In this document: positions 62,242-64,000 of the stretch, piece after piece
How positions within the stretch are numbered: the stretch's first letter is position 1
Layout: each line of letters begins with the position of its first letter
DNA from: Verrucomicrobiaceae bacterium UBA7681
GTDB lineage: Bacteria; Verrucomicrobiota; Verrucomicrobiia; Verrucomicrobiales; Verrucomicrobiaceae
Assembly: GCA_002482965.1 (NCBI GenBank)
Contig: DLGZ01000065.1
Coordinates: forward strand, 101,882 to 165,881
Reading direction: 5' to 3'
Length of the DNA: 64,000 bases
The notes under the pieces: model-generated
What the model was told of the DNA's origin: nothing
Databases searched by the model: none
What the model saw: only the letters and a program-made list of their open reading frames with translations
Made by a program: the position numbers and the translations under genes

Positions 62242-63576
62242 ATGAAGCGATCCGTCATACCTCTGTTCGCCCTGTCTCTTAAGACAGCAGTCTTTTTTTC
62301 CGGGCTCCAAACGGCAGGGGCTGCTGGCTTGGATCGCAACGGGACCGGAGCAGCCAGCATGGGTGTCGGCGGGGCGTCTATGGCATGGTCGCACGACTCA
62401 CTGACCAGAATGACCCAAAATGCCGCGACATTGGCGGATGCGACAGGCACTGAGTTTCAGCTCGGAGGGGCGATGGCGTATGCTCAAGGTGAATTCTCCC
62501 AGCGGGGTGGAAAATTGGGCAGCTTGGTGAACACCTGGGGCGTGCTGCCCGATTTGGCCATGACGACCCGTATCTCAGATGCCGTCGGCCTAGGCTTTTC
62601 TTTGACCGCAGACTCAACGCGGCTCGCGAACTGGAACATTGCCGATACTCCGGGGGCACTGGCCGGAGCCCAGTATTCACAGACGCAGCATCGGTCTGAA
62701 ATTTTAAATGTGCGGGCGGCGCTAGGCGTCGGCGTGGATCTCGGAGGCGGGTTCAGCCTCGGGGCGACTGTGGGCGGAGTTTACACCCGCAACGAATTGC
62801 AGACGCCTTACATCTTTCAAAGCAATGGTTTGGCAGGTGCCAAGACCTTTCTGGATCTGCAGACCCAGGGCTTTGGTGTGAATGGCGACGTGGCTCTGCA
62901 ATGGAAAGCAAACAACCGGTTCTCGATGGGTCTCAGCTACAGGACGCCCACCTCCTTCCAAACCACCGGCTCGGCAAAGGGAGACATAGGCGCCCAACTG
63001 GCAGCGCTGGGCGTGCTCGGTGTGGATGGCACCTATCGGTATGATGCAAAAGTCAAAACGGCGCTGCCACAGCGGCTGTCGGCGGGTTTCGCCGCGTCTC
63101 TCACCGAACGCTGGCGCATGCTGGGCCAGGTGGACTGGGTGAACTGGAGCGCGGCTTACAAACACTTGGACGTGAAACTTTCCAACGGCACAAATGGCGT
63201 GGTCAACGGCGTAGCTGGATCAACCGGCATCACAGACAGGATCGCGTTGAATTGGAAGGATCAGTATGTGTTTCGCTTGGGCAGCGAGCTGGACGTCACG
63301 GACAAGTTCACAATGCGCCTAGGCTATGTTTACGGGAAGAGCCCGGTTCCTACGGACACCTTGCTGCCGACGACAGCGGCGATCTCTGAGCATACTCTGG
63401 CCTGCGGATTGGGCTGGCATACGGAATCGATTCGGGTGGACCTGGCCTACCAGTATGATTTGCCGATCACTCGGTCGGCGTCCGGGAGTTCGATCACGGG
63501 CCCCGAATATAAGGATACGAAGGTCTCCGTCCAGGCTCACTGGGTTGGCCTAACCCTGGGTTTTAAAATTAAATGA
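62242..63576 (+). CDS. OmpP1/FadL-family outer membrane transporter
   Basis: A 444-residue beta-barrel-type protein with a signal peptide (to about TAGAAG). The N-terminal plug-like part (GTGAASMGVGGASMAWSHD, LTRMTQNAATLA) and the C-terminal barrel strands ending GLTLGFKIK are family-typical. FadL members import long-chain fatty acids or other hydrophobic compounds. It overlaps the next gene by ATGA. The 225 bases upstream are A/T-rich and hold the likely promoter. Confidence 0.85.
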   Translation: MKRSVIPLFALSLKTAVFFSGLQTAGAAGLDRNGTGAASMGVGGASMAWSHDSLTRMTQNAATLADATGTEFQLGGAMAYAQGEFSQRGGKLGSLVNTWGVLPDLAMTTRISDAVGLGFSLTADSTRLANWNIADTPGALAGAQYSQTQHRSEILNVRAALGVGVDLGGGFSLGATVGGVYTRNELQTPYIFQSNGLAGAKTFLDLQTQGFGVNGDVALQWKANNRFSMGLSYRTPTSFQTTGSAKGDIGAQLAALGVLGVDGTYRYDAKVKTALPQRLSAGFAASLTERWRMLGQVDWVNWSAAYKHLDVKLSNGTNGVVNGVAGSTGITDRIALNWKDQYVFRLGSELDVTDKFTMRLGYVYGKSPVPTDTLLPTTAAISEHTLACGLGWHTESIRVDLAYQYDLPITRSASGSSITGPEYKDTKVSVQAHWVGLTLGFKIK

Positions 63577-64000
63577 ACAAAGAACACGTCCGCAAAGAAC
63601 GGCTGTGGGAGCGTCTTCTGAATAAACTTACGGAAGACTTTGTACCGCCGCATTTTCGCACAGATGCGGAAAAGCTCAGGCTGGCACGGTTAAACATTCG
63701 CTTCGGCTGGCTGGGCCTGGCATTCGGAACGGCCTATGCGTCATTTTATCTGCTGCTGCAGCACTACAAAGGGGCCGAAATCATTGTGATTTTGAGCGCT
63801 ATTTTCGGCCTGATGCCGTGGGTGGTGAAGAAGACCGGCAAACTCACGTTTGTTGGCCATTTGTATTCAGCCATGCTGGTGACGGGCTTCGCGGGGCTGG
63901 CTCTGATCGAAGGGGGGCTCACAGGCCATGCCGTGGGCTGGCTCTCGGCAGTGCCGCTGATGTCTTTGCTGCTTCAGGGAGTCCGCCCGGCGCTGGGATG
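63573..64000 (+). CDS. Membrane sensor protein, 3' end cut by window
   Basis: The open frame from ATG at 63573 continues to the window end (142 codons visible). After a charged start with a LRLARLNIRFGWLGL segment, about four hydrophobic helices follow, including AEIIVILSAIFGLMPWVV and a final AVGWLSAVPLMSLLLQG. This resembles the N-terminal membrane sensor of histidine kinases or guanylate cyclases. The effector domain is outside the window. It is translationally coupled to the FadL-like gene. Confidence 0.65.
   Translation, partial: MNKEHVRKERLWERLLNKLTEDFVPPHFRTDAEKLRLARLNIRFGWLGLAFGTAYASFYLLLQHYKGAEIIVILSAIFGLMPWVVKKTGKLTFVGHLYSAMLVTGFAGLALIEGGLTGHAVGWLSAVPLMSLLLQGVRPALG

Overview
The window reads as a compact chromosomal segment from a verrucomicrobium, probably a Verrucomicrobiaceae member close to Prosthecobacter or Verrucomicrobium. 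This is inferred from gene content, not from a search. The supporting genes are two sulfatases, a Tat-exported DUF1501 protein, a Tat-exported Gfo/Idh/MocA oxidoreductase, a DUF1080 protein, a cytochrome c-leucine-rich-repeat protein, and an ECF-type sigma factor next to a zinc-ribbon/kinase/RDD protein. No stretch above 300 bases lacks a gene. I saw no rRNA, tRNA, CRISPR array, prophage or complete insertion sequence.

Layout. 1-5.9 kb: secreted or membrane proteins (phosphodiester glycosidase, PHP protein, unknown exported protein, DUF1080, VanZ) and a solitary nuoH. 6.1-12.5 kb: a histone-tailed DksA-like protein with rpmG and rpsR, then folE2, a Sua5-type synthase, a REP-associated transposase, murJ with a palindrome inside its reading frame, and an unknown anchored protein. 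12.5-23.5 kb: housekeeping and stress genes (OsmC, cupredoxin, lipase-like hydrolase, UspA, fumC, Bcp, glgC, aroC). 23.5-31 kb: a lipid/polyketide-like island of halogenase-type flavoprotein, LpxL-like acyltransferase, NodB-like deacetylase, methyltransferase, ANL ligase and a ketosynthase/chain-length-factor-like pair. 31-46.9 kb: a sugar-type ABC permease with an inserted domain, a rhomboid-like protein, sulfatases and related secreted enzymes, thioredoxin, transketolase, an AraC regulator and an Fsr-like exporter. 46.9-54.7 kb: a nine-gene, tightly overlapping lipid-modification operon, divergent from a sigma factor and a giant kinase. 55.5-64 kb: the kinase, galT-like, metK, a GH114-like protein, a FadL-like porin and the start of a membrane sensor.

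How the genes may work together. The 46.9-54.7 kb operon (desaturase, FAD amine-oxidase-like protein, DUF1365, two CFA-synthase-type methyltransferases, DUF1295, DUF2062, DUF1475, TPR) looks like a dedicated fatty-acyl remodelling system. Its promoter faces the sigma/kinase pair, which suggests (inference) signal-controlled membrane-lipid modification. The 23.5-31 kb island looks like part of an aryl-polyene or flexirubin-like pathway, but no acyl carrier protein, ketoreductase or dehydratase is present in the window. Short palindromes recur just after stop codons, and one larger palindrome is translated as part of MurJ right behind a RAYT gene.

All product names come from motif and family recognition by eye; no database search was possible.
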